Of a stretch of DNA of 64,000 nucleotides, positions 8,098-16,315 are shown in pieces. Within the stretch, counting starts at the first letter, position 1. The number at the start of each line of letters is the position of its first letter. The translations under genes were made by a program, and so were the position numbers. The notes beneath the pieces are model-generated. The model was not told where the DNA came from. It worked only from the letters and a program-made list of their open reading frames with translations, and did not search any database. This DNA is from Alphaproteobacteria bacterium (GTDB lineage: Bacteria > Pseudomonadota > Alphaproteobacteria > JAVJRE01): positions 1 to 64,000 of the forward strand of contig JAVJRE010000007.1 of NCBI GenBank assembly GCA_040218575.1, read 5' to 3'.

Positions 8098-9549
8098 ATG
8101 ACCGTCATTCTCGACAGCCGCGACGACTTCACTCTCGACACCCTGCGCCGCGTCGCCTGGCAGGGAGAGCCCGTCGCCTTTTCCGCCCGCTGCCGCCAGA
8201 TGATGGAGCAATCGCGGGCCAGCTTCATGACCATGCTGGAGTCCGACCCCGACCAGTTCGTCTATGGCGTGACCAGCGGCTATGGCATGGGCGCACTCGA
8301 ACGGCTCGACGCCGAAGGCCGCCAGCGGGTGGCCAAACGCCCGCCCTATTCAAAGGGCACCGGGCTCGGTATGCGCGCGCCTGACCGGGTGGTGCGGGCG
8401 ATGATCCTTTGCCGCCTGACCAACTATGTGGACGGCTGGGCCGCCATCAGCCCGGAAGTGGCGCAGCGCGTTGCTGACAAGCTCGATGGCCGGCCCCTGC
8501 CGGAGGTCGGGCTGGAAGGCCAGGTCGGCGCCGGCGAAGTGGGCCCGTGCCTGGCCATTATCTGGGATCTGGTGGGGCCGGACTGCGGTGAAAAAGACGG
8601 CGGTTGCCTGATCAACGGGTCGCCCTGCGCCTCGGCGCTGATCGGCGACGCGGCCCTGCGCGCCCGCACCCGGCTTGACCTGGTCTGCCGTGTCCTGGCC
8701 CTGTCCATCGAGGCGGTCAACGCGCCGCTGGAGGCCTATGACCCGGCGCTGGCCGCACTGTGGGACGACGAGCATGAAGCGGCCGCCCTGGCGGCGCTCA
8801 ATGGCCTGTTGGCCGGCGCCCGGCCCACCGGCCGCCGCGCCTTCCAGGCGCCGGTAAGCTGGCGGGTCATCCCGCGCGTCCTGGGCCAGACGTTCCGTGC
8901 CGTGGCGGAGGCTGAACGGGTGGCCACCGTGGCGCTGCGCGCCATCACCGATAATCCGGTCTATCTGCAGCCGGAGCCGGGCGCTCCCTTCGGCCGGGCG
9001 CTGTCCACCGGCGGCTATCACAACGGTGCCGCCTATCCCGCTCTCAACTGGCTGGCCATGGCCTGGGGTGACCTTACCGGCATCGTCCTTCGCGAAATCA
9101 CCAAGCTGCATCGCAATGAGGTGACCGAACTGCCTGACCGTCTGCCGCTGGGTGAGGGCGGCTCCACCTCCGGTCTGGCACACGGCCCGTCCTCGCTCGG
9201 CGTCCGCGTGCGGGAGTTTGCCACCCCCACGTTCCTGCCGCAGGATGAAAGCGGTTCCACCCAGGACGATGTGGCCGCGCCGACCTTCGACGCCTATGTG
9301 AAGGAAGTGCGGGCCAGCGAGATGTTCGATCACAGCCTGGCTCTTCTGGCGGCCACCGCCAGCCAGGCGCTGGCCGTCGCCGGGCGCGACCCGGCGCCGC
9401 CACTCAGGCCTTTTCTTGCTGGAATCCGCCGGACCTACCCACTGGTGGACGGTCTGCGTGATCTTGGCGCCGACGGCGACCGGTTGGCCGCTGCCCTGTC
9501 GCGGGCCGTCGTCTCCGGCGACCTTGATCTGACGGAGGCGTCGTCGTGA
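8098..9549 (+). CDS. HAL/PAL-family protein lacking the MIO serine, paralogue 5
   Basis: 483 residues. FVYGVTSGYG (Tyr56), INGSPCAS (Asn173), FQAPVSWR (249-256), TDNPVY, GGYHNGAAYP and STQDD align with the family. Loop GQVGAGEVGPCLAI has Ala145-Gly146-Glu147. Together with paralogue 6 it forms a subgroup marked by an acidic/Cys segment before the NGS motif (CGEKDGGC here), by the C-terminal ATASQALAVA-R-PAPPL block and by the lack of a basic tail. Its stop codon overlaps the GTG start of paralogue 6, implying translational coupling and a need for matched amounts. Confidence 0.9.
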   Translation: MTVILDSRDDFTLDTLRRVAWQGEPVAFSARCRQMMEQSRASFMTMLESDPDQFVYGVTSGYGMGALERLDAEGRQRVAKRPPYSKGTGLGMRAPDRVVRAMILCRLTNYVDGWAAISPEVAQRVADKLDGRPLPEVGLEGQVGAGEVGPCLAIIWDLVGPDCGEKDGGCLINGSPCASALIGDAALRARTRLDLVCRVLALSIEAVNAPLEAYDPALAALWDDEHEAAALAALNGLLAGARPTGRRAFQAPVSWRVIPRVLGQTFRAVAEAERVATVALRAITDNPVYLQPEPGAPFGRALSTGGYHNGAAYPALNWLAMAWGDLTGIVLREITKLHRNEVTELPDRLPLGEGGSTSGLAHGPSSLGVRVREFATPTFLPQDESGSTQDDVAAPTFDAYVKEVRASEMFDHSLALLAATASQALAVAGRDPAPPLRPFLAGIRRTYPLVDGLRDLGADGDRLAAALSRAVVSGDLDLTEASS

Positions 9550-10985
9550 CGGTCGTTCTCGACGGGCGGGACGATTTCACCCTGGCCACTCTGCGGCGGG
9601 TGGCGGTTGACGGCGAGGCGGTCGCCTTCTCCGACGCCTGCACGGAAAAGATCCGCCAGGGACATGCCCGCCTCATGGACATGATCGAGAACGATCCCGG
9701 TCAGTTCATCTATGGCGTCACCACCCGCTTCGGCGAGGGGGCCAAGACCATCCTCGATGCGGCCGGCCGCCGCGAGCAGGCCACCGCACCGCCATACAAT
9801 TACGGTACCGGTCTTGGGCGCGCCGCTTCGCCCCAGGCCGTGCGCTCCATGATTTTCTGCCGTCTGACCAACTTTGTGGACGGCTGGTCGGCGGTCAGCC
9901 TGGGCACCGCCCGGCGTGTCGCCGACATGCTGGACGGCCGGGCGCTGCCGCGGGTGCCACTGGGTGGCCAGAACAATTCCGGCGAGGTGCCGCCGCTGCT
10001 CAACCTTTTCGCCCATCTCTATGGCGATGAGTGTGAGGAGAAAGACACCAACTGCATCGCCAACGGATCGCCCTGCGCCTCCGGTCTGGTAGGCGAGCTG
10101 GCGCTGCGCGCGCGCCACCGCCTGCATCTGGCGGAGCACGTCTTCGCACTCTCCATAGAAGCCGCCAACGCGCCGCTGGAAGCCTATGACCCGGCCTTGC
10201 GTTCGTTGTGGGATGACCCCCACGAACAGGCGGCGCTGGACGGCCTCAATGCCTGCCTCGCCGGCGCGCGTAGCCAGGACCGGCGGCCGTTTCAGGCGCC
10301 GGTGGCGTGGCGCGTCATCCCCCGTGTCCTGGGTCAGGTCCACCGCGCGGTGTCGGAGGTCGAGCGTATCGCTACGGTCGCCCTGCGGGCCGTCACCGAC
10401 AGTCCGGTGATCGTACCGACAGAGCAGGGGACGCGGGCCTGGTCCACCGGCGGCTTCCACAATGGTGCGGCCTATCCGACCATCAACTGGCTCAACATGG
10501 CGTGGGCCGACATGACATCGCTGACCGCGCGCCAGACCACCAAGCTGATGATGCCGGAGGTCAGCGAGCTGCCCCGCAACCTGCCCCTGGGCGACCATCC
10601 TTATGGGGTCGGTACGCACAAGCAGGGCCAGCGCAGCTTTTCCCGCGAGGCGCGCGAGCGCGCCGTCCCGGCGCTGCTGACCATGGACGAGGCGGTGTCC
10701 GGTCAGACCGACGTGACGGCGCCGACCTTCCTGGCCTATGAGCGGGAGCTGGAGACCGGATGGGCGACGGACGTCTGCCTGGCTTTGCTGGCGGCCACCG
10801 CCAGCCAGGCCCTGGCCGTGGCTGACCGCCAGCCGGCGCCGCCGCTGCAACCGTTTCTCCAGGCGATCCGGCGTGTACTGCCGCCGGTGGCGGCCCTGCA
10901 TCACGGCGGTTTCAGCGGTGAGCGCCTGGCCGAAGCCTTCTCGGCGGCGGCCGTTTCAGGCGATCTGACCCTGGCCAGTAGCTGA
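9546..10985 (+). CDS. HAL/PAL-family protein with atypical N-S-G triad, paralogue 6
   Basis: 479 residues from a GTG that shares GTGA with the end of paralogue 5; the N-terminus MTVVLDGRDDF matches the array signature. The MIO loop is GQNNSGEVPPLLN. Aligned from the right with GASGD it keeps Ser145-Gly146 but has Asn for the Ala and is still one residue short. It is thus the only copy that might cyclise an MIO-like group. HAL Tyr280 is again Val253 (QAPVAWR), Phe329 is Phe (GGFHN) while the other copies have Tyr, and the HAL Glu414 block QED is QTD. The preceding segment CEEKDTNC carries two Cys. Last gene of the array; about 250 bases separate it from rplM. Confidence 0.9.
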   Translation: MTVVLDGRDDFTLATLRRVAVDGEAVAFSDACTEKIRQGHARLMDMIENDPGQFIYGVTTRFGEGAKTILDAAGRREQATAPPYNYGTGLGRAASPQAVRSMIFCRLTNFVDGWSAVSLGTARRVADMLDGRALPRVPLGGQNNSGEVPPLLNLFAHLYGDECEEKDTNCIANGSPCASGLVGELALRARHRLHLAEHVFALSIEAANAPLEAYDPALRSLWDDPHEQAALDGLNACLAGARSQDRRPFQAPVAWRVIPRVLGQVHRAVSEVERIATVALRAVTDSPVIVPTEQGTRAWSTGGFHNGAAYPTINWLNMAWADMTSLTARQTTKLMMPEVSELPRNLPLGDHPYGVGTHKQGQRSFSREARERAVPALLTMDEAVSGQTDVTAPTFLAYERELETGWATDVCLALLAATASQALAVADRQPAPPLQPFLQAIRRVLPPVAALHHGGFSGERLAEAFSAAAVSGDLTLASS

Positions 10986-11085
10986 GGGCTGACCACAGGG
11001 ACTGCCGCCTGGCGGGCGACCGGCGGGCCGGCCTCGGGCAGGTCGGGGCCGACCCCGGATTTCGCGCCGAAACCGCCCGTCGCCG

Positions 11086-11114
11086 TTGACTTCGGACCGC
11101 CTATGGCCTATTCC
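11086..11114 (+). promoter_or_regulatory. Possible sigma-70 promoter for rplM-rpsI
   Basis: TTGACT at 11086-11091 is a good -35 box. A 17-base spacer leads to TATTCC at 11109, a weak -10. The downstream half overlaps the leader hairpin described next, so the exact start is uncertain. Confidence 0.4.
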
Positions 11115-11155
11115 CTGCGCCACTTCTCCCGCCCTGTTGGCGGGGGACAGGGAAT
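11110..11155 (+). promoter_or_regulatory. Nested stem-loop in the rplM 5' leader
   Basis: ATTCCCTG (11110-11117) pairs with CAGGGAAT (11148-11155). Inside it CCCGCC (11128-11133) pairs with GGCGGG (11139-11144) over a five-base loop. A further GCCCC/GGGGC hairpin lies at 11187-11198. Ribosomal protein operons are often autoregulated through such leaders. An L13-binding role here is inference. Confidence 0.45.
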
Positions 11156-11232
11156 CTGTTTGCCGGCCGTGCGACGTGGCGGTGTAGCCCCTTGGGGCCT
11201 GCTGCCGTATCCGGCCTCTGGGAGTTTTGCTG

Positions 11233-11730
11233 ATGGGCCTCGCCGCTCAGACATTTTCGGTCAAGCCGGCCGATGTAGAAAAGAAATGGCTGCTGATTGA
11301 TGCCGACGGGCTGGTGCTCGGGCGGGTCGCCAGCATCATTGCCAATCGTCTGCGCGGCAAACACAAGACCACCTTCACCCGGCATGTGGACTGCGGTGAC
11401 AATGTCATCGTCATCAATGCCGAAAAGATCCGCCTGACCGGCCGCAAGCTGACCCAGAAGACCTATTACTGGCACACCGGTTATCCCGGCGGCATCAGGG
11501 AGCGTACGGCCGACAAGATTCTTGGCGGCGCCCATCCCGAACGGGTGATTCTCAAGGCGGTGGAACGTATGCTGCCGCGTGGCTCCCTTGGCCGCACACA
11601 GCTTGGCAATCTCAAGGTCTATGCCGGCGGCGAACACCCGCACGAGGCGCAGCAGCCGGTACCGCTGGACGTTGCCGCCATGAACCCGAAAAACACACCT
11701 CAGTCCGTCCGCAAGACGGGCGTGGTCTGA
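11233..11730 (+). CDS. rplM: 50S ribosomal protein L13
   Basis: 165 residues matching L13 along its length: [44 protein letters not shown], and the closing [13 protein letters not shown]. It is an early-assembly large-subunit protein. The ATG at 11233 is preceded by GGAG at 11221-11224; an in-frame TTG two codons upstream is less likely. It is followed after 24 bases by rpsI, the universal partner in this operon. Confidence 0.98.
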   Translation: MGLAAQTFSVKPADVEKKWLLIDADGLVLGRVASIIANRLRGKHKTTFTRHVDCGDNVIVINAEKIRLTGRKLTQKTYYWHTGYPGGIRERTADKILGGAHPERVILKAVERMLPRGSLGRTQLGNLKVYAGGEHPHEAQQPVPLDVAAMNPKNTPQSVRKTGVV

Positions 11731-11754
11731 TCTCACTAACGGATTTTTCCAGAT

Positions 11755-12237
11755 ATGGCCCTGACCAGCACCCAGAACGCCCTTGCCGCCGCCGGCATGA
11801 CCAGCACCGGTCTGCCGCCGGTCGCCGCGCCGCAGCCCAGGCACGATGCGCAGGGTCGCTCCTACGGCACGGGCCGGCGCAAGGACGCGGTGGCGCGGGT
11901 CTGGCTGAAGCCAGGCAGCGGTCGGGTCGTCATTAACGGACGCGATGTGGAAACCTATTTCGCCCGGCCGGTTCTGCGCATGATTCTGGCCCAGCCCTTT
12001 GTCGCGGCCGAGCGGACGGAGCAGTTCGACGTCATGGCCACCGTCACCGGCGGTGGGCTTTCCGGTCAGGCCGGCGCCATTCGTCACGGTATCAGCCGGG
12101 CGCTGGTGGCCTATGAGCCCGCCCTGCGGGCGGTGCTCAAGCCCGGCAAGTTCCTGACCCGTGATTCGCGTGTCGTTGAGCGCAAGAAATACGGCAAGGC
12201 GAAAGCGCGACGTAGCTTCCAGTTCTCCAAGCGGTAG
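11755..12237 (+). CDS. rpsI: 30S ribosomal protein S9
   Basis: 160 residues. The S9 core begins near residue 38 ([18 protein letters not shown]) and ends with the diagnostic [14 protein letters not shown] tail that reaches into the ribosomal P site. The first 35 residues (Ala/Thr/Pro-rich) are an extension of the kind common in alphaproteobacterial S9. Co-transcribed with rplM and followed by a strong terminator. Confidence 0.98.
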   Translation: MALTSTQNALAAAGMTSTGLPPVAAPQPRHDAQGRSYGTGRRKDAVARVWLKPGSGRVVINGRDVETYFARPVLRMILAQPFVAAERTEQFDVMATVTGGGLSGQAGAIRHGISRALVAYEPALRAVLKPGKFLTRDSRVVERKKYGKAKARRSFQFSKR

Positions 12238-12262
12238 CCTCGGGGAAATACTGGCTCGTGCC

Positions 12263-12292
12263 AGGGGCGTCCCGCAGGGGGCGCCCCTTTTT
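12263..12292 (+). terminator. Rho-independent terminator of rplM-rpsI
   Basis: AGGGGCG (12263-12269) pairs with CGCCCCT (12282-12288), followed by a run of five T. Position 26 bases after the rpsI stop fits. Confidence 0.9.
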
Positions 12293-12363
12293 CATGCCTG
12301 GACCCCGGCCCAACCACGTCATCCGCGCCACGACTCTCGCCTGAACAACGAAAACACCGGACC

Positions 12364-13155
12364 ATGACAAACGACATACGCATCTGCTTTTTCGGCGAGT
12401 CCTATTTGCAGGGCTTCGGCGACACCACCGGGCAGGGTCTGCCCGGTCGCCTGACCGCCCATGAAGCCGCCCACGGCCGCATGGTCACCGCCTACAACAT
12501 GGCTATCCGGGGAGAGACCGTGCGCGACCTGGCGCGCCGCTGGCCGGCGGAGCTGGCGCCACGTCTGGCCACCATGCCGCGCTCGGACGCGGCCTTGGGA
12601 CTGGTCTTCCTGTTCGGTACCAATGACGTGTCGGACAACGGGTTGGCCCAGGGACTTGATCTTGCCGCTGCATTGGATCTGGCTGCCCGCCTGATGGCTG
12701 GCGTCCAGGGCTGCTGGCCCGTGCTGTGGCTGTCCACGCCGCCGCCCGGCGGCAGCGGTCTGGACTCCCGGCGCGTGGCCATCCGCGCTCTGGTGGACGG
12801 CCACCGGCGCATTGCCGGGCGACTGGCGATTCCGTTCATCGATCTGTGGCCGGCCCTGGCCGGTGACGCCTGGCGTCAGGCGGTGGCCGATGGTCCGGAC
12901 GGTGTGCATCCGGCCGCCGCCGGCCACCGCCTGATGGCGGGGGCGGTTGTGCGCCACGCCGCCTGGCCGACGTTCGTTTCGGCCCTGGAGTCGGTCTGCG
13001 CTGGCACGGCTTCCACGACAGGCCCCTGTGCCACGGGCCCCGTTGCCACGGGCCCCCGTGCGACGAACCCCCGTGCGACGAACTCCCGTGCGACGCCCGT
13101 TGCGTCAGCCGCCGCCGGGCCTATCCTCACCTCACACTCAGGGAGTTCATCATGA
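12364..13155 (+). CDS. SGNH/GDSL-type hydrolase
   Basis: 263 residues. The SGNH blocks are visible: FFGESYLQGFGD (Ser13), the Gly50 block NMAIRG, FGTND (84-88, Asn87) and DGVHP (Asp179, His182). Such enzymes hydrolyse esters or thioesters; the substrate here is unknown. No signal peptide, so probably cytoplasmic. The C-terminal 50 residues after the catalytic fold are low complexity (ATGP/RATNP units) and encoded by 15-bp repeats. The stop overlaps the argC start (ATGA), so the two are translationally coupled. Confidence 0.85.
   Translation: MTNDIRICFFGESYLQGFGDTTGQGLPGRLTAHEAAHGRMVTAYNMAIRGETVRDLARRWPAELAPRLATMPRSDAALGLVFLFGTNDVSDNGLAQGLDLAAALDLAARLMAGVQGCWPVLWLSTPPPGGSGLDSRRVAIRALVDGHRRIAGRLAIPFIDLWPALAGDAWRQAVADGPDGVHPAAAGHRLMAGAVVRHAAWPTFVSALESVCAGTASTTGPCATGPVATGPRATNPRATNSRATPVASAAAGPILTSHSGSSS
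13021..13095 (+). repeat. Five tandem 15-bp units in the 3' end of the SGNH hydrolase gene
   Basis: Units at 13021, 13036, 13051, 13066 and 13081 follow the pattern (GG/AA)C-CCCGT-GC-ACG and encode T-G-P-x-A / T-N-P-R-A. The in-frame period of five codons lets the copy number vary without a frameshift. Confidence 0.85.
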
Positions 13156-14210
13156 CCGCCGCCACTCGCGACAGCCTGCAGAAAATCGCCATTCTCGGCG
13201 CCTCCGGCTATACCGGGGCGGAACTGCTACGCCTGTTGCTGCGTCATCCCGGCGTGTGGATCGCCGCCCTGACCGCGGAGCGCAATGCCGGTCAGGACAT
13301 GGCCACTGTCTTTCCGCAGTTCGCCGGCATTGACCTGCCACAGCTTTGCCGTATCGAGGATGTGGCGTGGGACCGGATCGACGTGGTGTTTTGCTGCCTG
13401 CCGCATGGCACCACCCAGCAGGTCATCGCCGGCCTGCCGCAGCATCTCAAGGTGGTGGACCTGTCGGCTGATTTCCGGCTGAGCGACGTCGCTGACTATG
13501 CCCGCTGGTACGGTCATGACCACCAGGCACCGGCTCTGCAGGAAACCGCCGTCTATGGCCTGACGGAACTGGCGCGTGATGCCGTGCGTCAGGCCCGGCT
13601 GGTGGCCAATCCCGGCTGCTATCCGACTTCCGCCGCTTTGCCGCTGGCGCCGTTGCTGGCGGCCGGGCTGATCGATGGCGACGACATCATCATCGATGCC
13701 AAATCCGGCGTCACTGGCGCCGGACGGGCGGCAAAGGAAGCCAGCCTCTTTGCGGAGGTCAGCGAGGGCATCCACGCCTATGGCGTGGCCAGCCACCGTC
13801 ATGCGCCGGAAATAGAGCAGTCGTTGAGTCAGGCTGCCGGCCGGTCGATCACGGTCAATTTCACGCCGCATCTGATGCCCATGAGCCGCGGTATTCTCTC
13901 CACAATCTATGTGCGCTTTGCCAGGGGCGCGTCGCTCGGCGATCTGCGCCATGCCCTGGCCACCGCCTATGACGGTGAGCCCTTCGTCCATCTGGCGGCG
14001 CAGGGAAGCGCCCCGGCCACCCGTCATGTGCGCGGCACCAATCACTGCCGCATCGGCCTGTTCGAGGACCGTTTGCCCGGTCGCGCCATCCTGCTCAGCG
14101 TCATCGATAATCTGGTCAAGGGCGCGTCCGGCCAGGCGGTCCAGAACATGAACGTCATGACCGGTCAGGACGAGGTGACCGGCCTGCAGCAGTTGGCGCT
14201 GTTTCCGTGA
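13152..14210 (+). CDS. argC: N-acetyl-gamma-glutamyl-phosphate reductase
   Basis: 352 residues; the third step of arginine synthesis, NADPH reduction of N-acetylglutamyl phosphate. The NAD(P) motif ILGASGYTGAELLRLL lies at 14-29, the catalytic Cys156 in NPGCYPTSA, and the active-site His region in SHRHAPEIEQ. Length and motifs match the long (type 1) form. The ribosome site AGGGAG lies 7 bases before the ATG. The order rplM-rpsI-(x)-argC is common in alphaproteobacteria. Confidence 0.97.
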   Translation: MTAATRDSLQKIAILGASGYTGAELLRLLLRHPGVWIAALTAERNAGQDMATVFPQFAGIDLPQLCRIEDVAWDRIDVVFCCLPHGTTQQVIAGLPQHLKVVDLSADFRLSDVADYARWYGHDHQAPALQETAVYGLTELARDAVRQARLVANPGCYPTSAALPLAPLLAAGLIDGDDIIIDAKSGVTGAGRAAKEASLFAEVSEGIHAYGVASHRHAPEIEQSLSQAAGRSITVNFTPHLMPMSRGILSTIYVRFARGASLGDLRHALATAYDGEPFVHLAAQGSAPATRHVRGTNHCRIGLFEDRLPGRAILLSVIDNLVKGASGQAVQNMNVMTGQDEVTGLQQLALFP

Positions 14211-14818
14211 CCATCATCCTGCCTTTCGGCGATCACACGCCGGTGATTGATCCGTCGGTCTATGTGGCGCCCAACGCCACCATCATCGGTGACGTGGTGG
14301 TGGGTGAGGGCTCCAGCCTGTGGTTCAATGTGGTCCTGCGCGGCGATGTGTCGCCCATCCGTATCGGCCGACGCAGCAACATTCAGGACGGCACGGTGGT
14401 TCATGTTTCCGATGGCGGGCCGGGCACCGACATTGGCGATGATGTGACGGTCGGCCATATGGCGCTGCTCCATGCCTGTACCGTGGAAAGCTTCGCCTTT
14501 ATCGGCATGAAGGCCTGCGTCATGGATGGCGCAATCGTGGAGTCCGGCGCCATGGTGGCCGCCGGCGCGCTGGTGACGCCGGGCAAGCGGGTCCGGGCCG
14601 GTCAGTTGTGGGCCGGCACGCCAGCCCGCTTCATGCGCCAGGTCAGCGAGATCGAGCGCGCCTATTTCGGCTGGTCGGCGGCCAACTATGCCAAGCTGGC
14701 CCGGGCCTATCATTCCGGCGATGGCCGCTTCGATCCGGCGGACGTGGAGGCCAGTGGCAGCGGCGTCGCCGCCGGGGTCGAAGCCGCCGCCCAGCGCCTC
14801 GCCCGTGACCGCTCCTGA
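14207..14818 (+). CDS. Gamma carbonic anhydrase family protein
   Basis: 203 residues starting at a GTG that overlaps the argC stop. The left-handed beta-helix hexapeptide pattern runs from about 12 to 150. The three metal-binding His are at 66 (VVHVSDG), 84 (VGHMAL) and 89 (LLHAC), as in Cam/YrdA/PaaY proteins. Members bind Zn or Fe and may hydrate CO2 or have related roles; activity is not certain for this subfamily. The last 30 residues are an Ala/Gly-rich extension. Confidence 0.9.
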   Translation: MTIILPFGDHTPVIDPSVYVAPNATIIGDVVVGEGSSLWFNVVLRGDVSPIRIGRRSNIQDGTVVHVSDGGPGTDIGDDVTVGHMALLHACTVESFAFIGMKACVMDGAIVESGAMVAAGALVTPGKRVRAGQLWAGTPARFMRQVSEIERAYFGWSAANYAKLARAYHSGDGRFDPADVEASGSGVAAGVEAAAQRLARDRS

Positions 14819-14826
14819 TGGTGCCG

Positions 14827-14852
14827 GGGGGCCCGCGTTTACCGTGGCCCCC
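14827..14852 (+). terminator. Terminator-like hairpin after the gamma carbonic anhydrase gene
   Basis: GGGGGCC (14827-14833) pairs with GGCCCCC (14846-14852) over a 12-base loop. There is no U-tract, so it may be only a processing or Rho-linked end. Confidence 0.35.
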
Positions 14853-14954
14853 GTGTTTACCTTGACCGGACTCACCGCCTCTGGCACAACGCCAGCTAAT
14901 GCGCGGCTTTGCGCCGGTAGGGGCCGGTTTGCAGCGGTGCCATCGGACTGTCGG

Positions 14955-14962
14955 TTAACCAT
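14955..14962 (+). promoter_or_regulatory. Possible CtrA half-site upstream of the OmpA-domain lipoprotein
   Basis: TTAACCAT matches the CtrA half-site of alphaproteobacteria and stands out in GC-rich DNA 116 bases before the start codon. Only sequence resemblance supports it. Confidence 0.3.
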
Positions 14963-15077
14963 GTGGCAACCGCTGCGGGACTAGGCTGGCGACCGCGTTA
15001 GAGGCTGCGCTCGCCAGGATGGCGGACCGCGCGCTGGGCCACAGGTGGCTCGGGCAACAGGGGGCCAGGAGACCAGC

Positions 15078-16310
15078 ATGGACCGTTCTGTCGAAGGCCG
15101 GACGCCGCGCCGGATGATCGCTCGTCTCGCCGGGTTGGGCGCCGCCGCCCTGCTGCTTGCGGCTTGCTCATCTTATTCAGATTCGGGCTACAACCCTTTG
15201 AACTGGAACTATAATCCGATCGACTGGTTCGGCGGTGACGAAGAGCTGGCGACACTCCAGGCGCCGGATGACGCGGCCTCTGATGGCTCCGGGGAGCAGC
15301 CGAGCCTGGCCTCTGTGCCGGACGCGCCGGCCACCTCTACCGCCGGCCAGCGTGCGGCCACGGCCGCCGGGCTGCAGGCGGACCGTCAGAACGCCCTGTA
15401 TGACGAGCCGGAAGAAGAAGAGGAGGTGGTCGCCGCCCTCGCGCCGGCGCCGACCCAGCCGGTCGCCAGTGCCGCCCTGAGCGCGGCTGGTACAGCCAGC
15501 GATACGGGCCTGAGCGCGGCCGGCGCGGCCAATCAGACACAGCTTGCCGCCTCCGGCCGGCCGCTCAGCGGCCAGCAGACCGCTATCACCGGCTCCGGCC
15601 AGGCCGCCACCACCGCCCGTTCGCTTGTATCGCAACCGCCGGCGCAGTCAGCGCAGACCGCCGCCGCCACCTCCACGGCAACCCAGACCGCGGCCTTTGG
15701 CCAGTCCGGCCAGGCGGCACAGGCGATTGCCGGCCAGGCGGTCGGCGCGATAGAGGTCAATACAGGCCAGGGTTCGGTCCTGCAGCAGACCATGCAGCAG
15801 GCGCTGGCCATGTCGGCCTCTGCCACCACCGGCATCGTGACCACCGGCACCACTGGCGCCGGCGGCAGCGGCTTGCCGGTCAGCGCCATTCCCGGCCAAT
15901 CGCTCGGTCCGTCCGTGGGTCAGGGGCGCGGCCAGACGGGCCTTGGTTTCGCCGGCGGCACCCAGCTCGCCACTCTCTATTTCAGCCATGACTCGGCCGG
16001 GCTCTCTGGCCAGGACCTGCAGGTGATCGGTCAGCTGGTCAACCTGCTGGAGCGCTCGCCCGGGCTGGTCCGGGTGGTTGGTCATGCCTCCAGCCGCACC
16101 CGGCAATTGCCGCTGGATGGCCACCTGCTGGCCAATTTCCAGATGTCCGTTGCCCGCGCCGATGCGGTGGCGGCGGAGCTGGTCCGCCGCGGCATTGATC
16201 CGGCCCGTATCATCCGCCAGGCGATGGGCGATTCCGCGCCGGTCTACAGCGAGGCCATGCCTTCGGGTGAAGCCGGCAACCGCCGCGTAGAAATCTGGCT
16301 CGACGGCTAG
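15078..16310 (+). CDS. OmpA-domain outer membrane lipoprotein
   Basis: 410 residues from the ATG at 15078 (CAGGAG upstream). The signal peptide ends in a lipobox LLAAC-SS, so it is predicted to be a lipoprotein. Residues about 45-300 are low-complexity Ala/Gly/Gln/Thr/Ser with no fold recognised. The C-terminal OmpA/MotB-like domain (about 300-410) has LATLYFSHDSAGL, VVGHASSRT, and NRRVEIWL, which would bind peptidoglycan; the usual GHTD core is GHAS here. Likely links outer membrane and cell wall. Five bases separate it from hom, which it precedes. Confidence 0.85.
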   Translation: MDRSVEGRTPRRMIARLAGLGAAALLLAACSSYSDSGYNPLNWNYNPIDWFGGDEELATLQAPDDAASDGSGEQPSLASVPDAPATSTAGQRAATAAGLQADRQNALYDEPEEEEEVVAALAPAPTQPVASAALSAAGTASDTGLSAAGAANQTQLAASGRPLSGQQTAITGSGQAATTARSLVSQPPAQSAQTAAATSTATQTAAFGQSGQAAQAIAGQAVGAIEVNTGQGSVLQQTMQQALAMSASATTGIVTTGTTGAGGSGLPVSAIPGQSLGPSVGQGRGQTGLGFAGGTQLATLYFSHDSAGLSGQDLQVIGQLVNLLERSPGLVRVVGHASSRTRQLPLDGHLLANFQMSVARADAVAAELVRRGIDPARIIRQAMGDSAPVYSEAMPSGEAGNRRVEIWLDG

Positions 16311-16315
16311 CCGGG

